A stretch of DNA of 64,000 nucleotides, taken from NCBI RefSeq assembly GCF_900109955.1, contig NZ_FOJB01000001.1:1426001-1490000 (forward strand), given 5' to 3'. Of the stretch, positions 63,198 to 64,000 are shown in pieces. Position numbers and translations under genes: made by a program. The notes beneath the pieces were generated by a model. It saw only the letters and a program-made list of their open reading frames with translations. It made no database searches and was not told where the DNA came from. This DNA is from Aliiroseovarius sediminilitoris (GTDB taxonomy: Bacteria > Pseudomonadota > Alphaproteobacteria > Rhodobacterales > Rhodobacteraceae). Position 1 is the stretch's first letter, and the number at the start of each line of letters is the position of its first letter.

Positions 63198-64000
63198 ATG
63201 GCCCTGATCTCACCCTCCCGCCGTTTGCGGCGCACGCCCTTCAGCCCCGGTGTCGAAGCCGCCGGGGTCAAAGGTTACACAGTTTACAACCACATGTTGC
63301 TGCCGACCGTCTTTCGGTCGGTGGAAGAAGATTATCGCCATTTGAAAGACGCCGTGCAGGTCTGGGACGTGGCCTGCGAACGGCAGGTCGAGCTGCGCGG
63401 TCCCGATGCCGCGCGCCTGATCCAGATGCTCACTCCGCGCGACCTGTCAAAGATGCAGGACGGACAGTGCTTTTATGTGCCGATGGTGGACGAAACCGGG
63501 GGGTTGCTGAACGACCCTGTGGCGGTGAAGCTGGACGAGGACCGCTTTTGGATATCAATCGCTGACAGTGATTTGCTGTTTTGGGTGAAGGGGCTGGCCT
63601 ATGGGTTTCGGTTGGATGTGCTGGTCGACGAACCGGACGTCTCGCCGTTGGCCATTCAGGGGCCGAAGTCCGACGATCTGGCTGCGGCGGTCTTTGGTGA
63701 CGCGGTGCGCGACATCGGCTTCTTTCGATATAAACGGCTGGAGTTCCAAGGGCGTAGCCTTGTTGTGGCCCGCTCGGGCTATTCCAAGCAAGGCGGGTTC
63801 GAGGTTTACGTCGAAGGCTCAAATATCGGAATGCCGCTGTGGAATGCGCTGATGGAGGCGGGCAGGAACATGGACGTGCATGCCGGTTGCCCCAACGCGA
63901 TCGAGCGGGTCGAGGGTGGGCTGCTCAGCTATGGCAACGACATGACCCGCGAAAACACCCCGCACGAGGCCGGGTTGGGACGATTTTGCGCGACAGAATC
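63198..64000 (+). CDS. dmdA: Dimethylsulfoniopropionate demethylase DmdA (3' end outside window)
   Basis: DmdA transfers a methyl group from DMSP to tetrahydrofolate, giving methylmercaptopropionate, the first step of the demethylation route for marine DMSP. The visible 267 residues begin MALISPSRRLRRTPFSPGVEAAGVKGYTVYNHMLLPTVF (in parts), the DmdA opening. They include YVPMVDETGG, PLAIQGPKSDDL, FRYKRLEFQG, ARSGYSKQGGFEVYVEG and the GcvT-like folate region SYGNDMTRENTP. It is last in a plus-strand set with DUF2182 and DUF1326. The stop codon is beyond the window. Confidence 0.9.
   Translation, partial: MALISPSRRLRRTPFSPGVEAAGVKGYTVYNHMLLPTVFRSVEEDYRHLKDAVQVWDVACERQVELRGPDAARLIQMLTPRDLSKMQDGQCFYVPMVDETGGLLNDPVAVKLDEDRFWISIADSDLLFWVKGLAYGFRLDVLVDEPDVSPLAIQGPKSDDLAAAVFGDAVRDIGFFRYKRLEFQGRSLVVARSGYSKQGGFEVYVEGSNIGMPLWNALMEAGRNMDVHAGCPNAIERVEGGLLSYGNDMTRENTPHEAGLGRFCATE

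Overview
The window is one contiguous piece of chromosome from an alphaproteobacterium. It is almost certainly a marine member of the Rhodobacteraceae (Roseobacter group). Supporting features are: high GC with dense coding; a circularly permuted two-piece tmRNA; a tRNA-His with A73 and no encoded G-1; an alphaproteobacterial GTTC-N7-GTTC LexA box before mmcB; a PleD/DUF3572 pair; a RibB protein whose GTP-cyclohydrolase-II-like tail has lost its zinc ligands; a VPLPA-CTERM type protein; and, running off the right edge, a dmdA-type DMSP demethylase gene typical of roseobacters.

Layout. 1-0.9 kb: end of a membrane protein and a periplasmic metal-sensor-like protein. 0.95-7.6 kb: a signalling block with PleD (first receiver lacks its Asp), an H-NOX protein overlapping an HNOBA-like/GGDEF cyclase, and a NarL-type histidine kinase and regulator pair. 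7.6-8.6 kb: two neighbouring secreted proteins built of Asp/Arg repeats. 8.8-11.1 kb: two cytochromes c divergent from a LysR regulator. 11.4-16.8 kb: tRNA-Glu, recJ, glpX, a ceramidase gene broken by an amber codon, hom and a small lipoprotein. 17-22.9 kb: an autoregulated-looking TetR gene, dnaG, rpoD, a 630-base non-coding stretch with strong inverted repeats, and yjbQ.

22.9-34.3 kb: dodecin, nrdR, and the riboflavin genes (ribD ... ribE ... ribB-ribH-nusB). A three-gene opposite-strand capsule set (kpsC, OPX lipoprotein, kpsS) lies between ribD and ribE, and an MBL hydrolase and a NYN protein lie between ribE and ribB. 34.3-43.8 kb: small unknown proteins, a PQQ-type sugar dehydrogenase, SOS-controlled mmcB, tRNA-His, rluD (sharing its start CATG with a divergent gene), cardiolipin synthase, rpoH, an oxidoreductase, a DksA-like zinc finger protein and the CTERM protein. 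43.8-52.1 kb: pepF, PBP1A, a 590-base rne leader, rne and tusA. 52.5-59.4 kb: an alpha/beta hydrolase overlapping a P450, a small RHH/DUF4169/fumC operon, sspB, chrA and an NTF2-like protein. 59.5-61 kb: ssrA and an AT-richer PD-(D/E)XK-type nuclease gene split by a frameshift. 60.9-64 kb: a FadR-type regulator with two operator copies, then DUF2182, DUF1326 and dmdA.

Functional links. The replication and transcription genes (dnaG, rpoD, rpoH, rne, nusB, nrdR) are ordinary core genes. The window encodes both the tmRNA tag and the ClpXP adaptor SspB that recognises such tags. The most notable features are the sGC-like split architecture of H-NOX and HNOBA-GGDEF, the split nuclease beside ssrA, the operator-controlled DUF2182-DUF1326-dmdA cluster, and the inverted-repeat element after rpoD. 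I see no CRISPR array, intact transposase or prophage.
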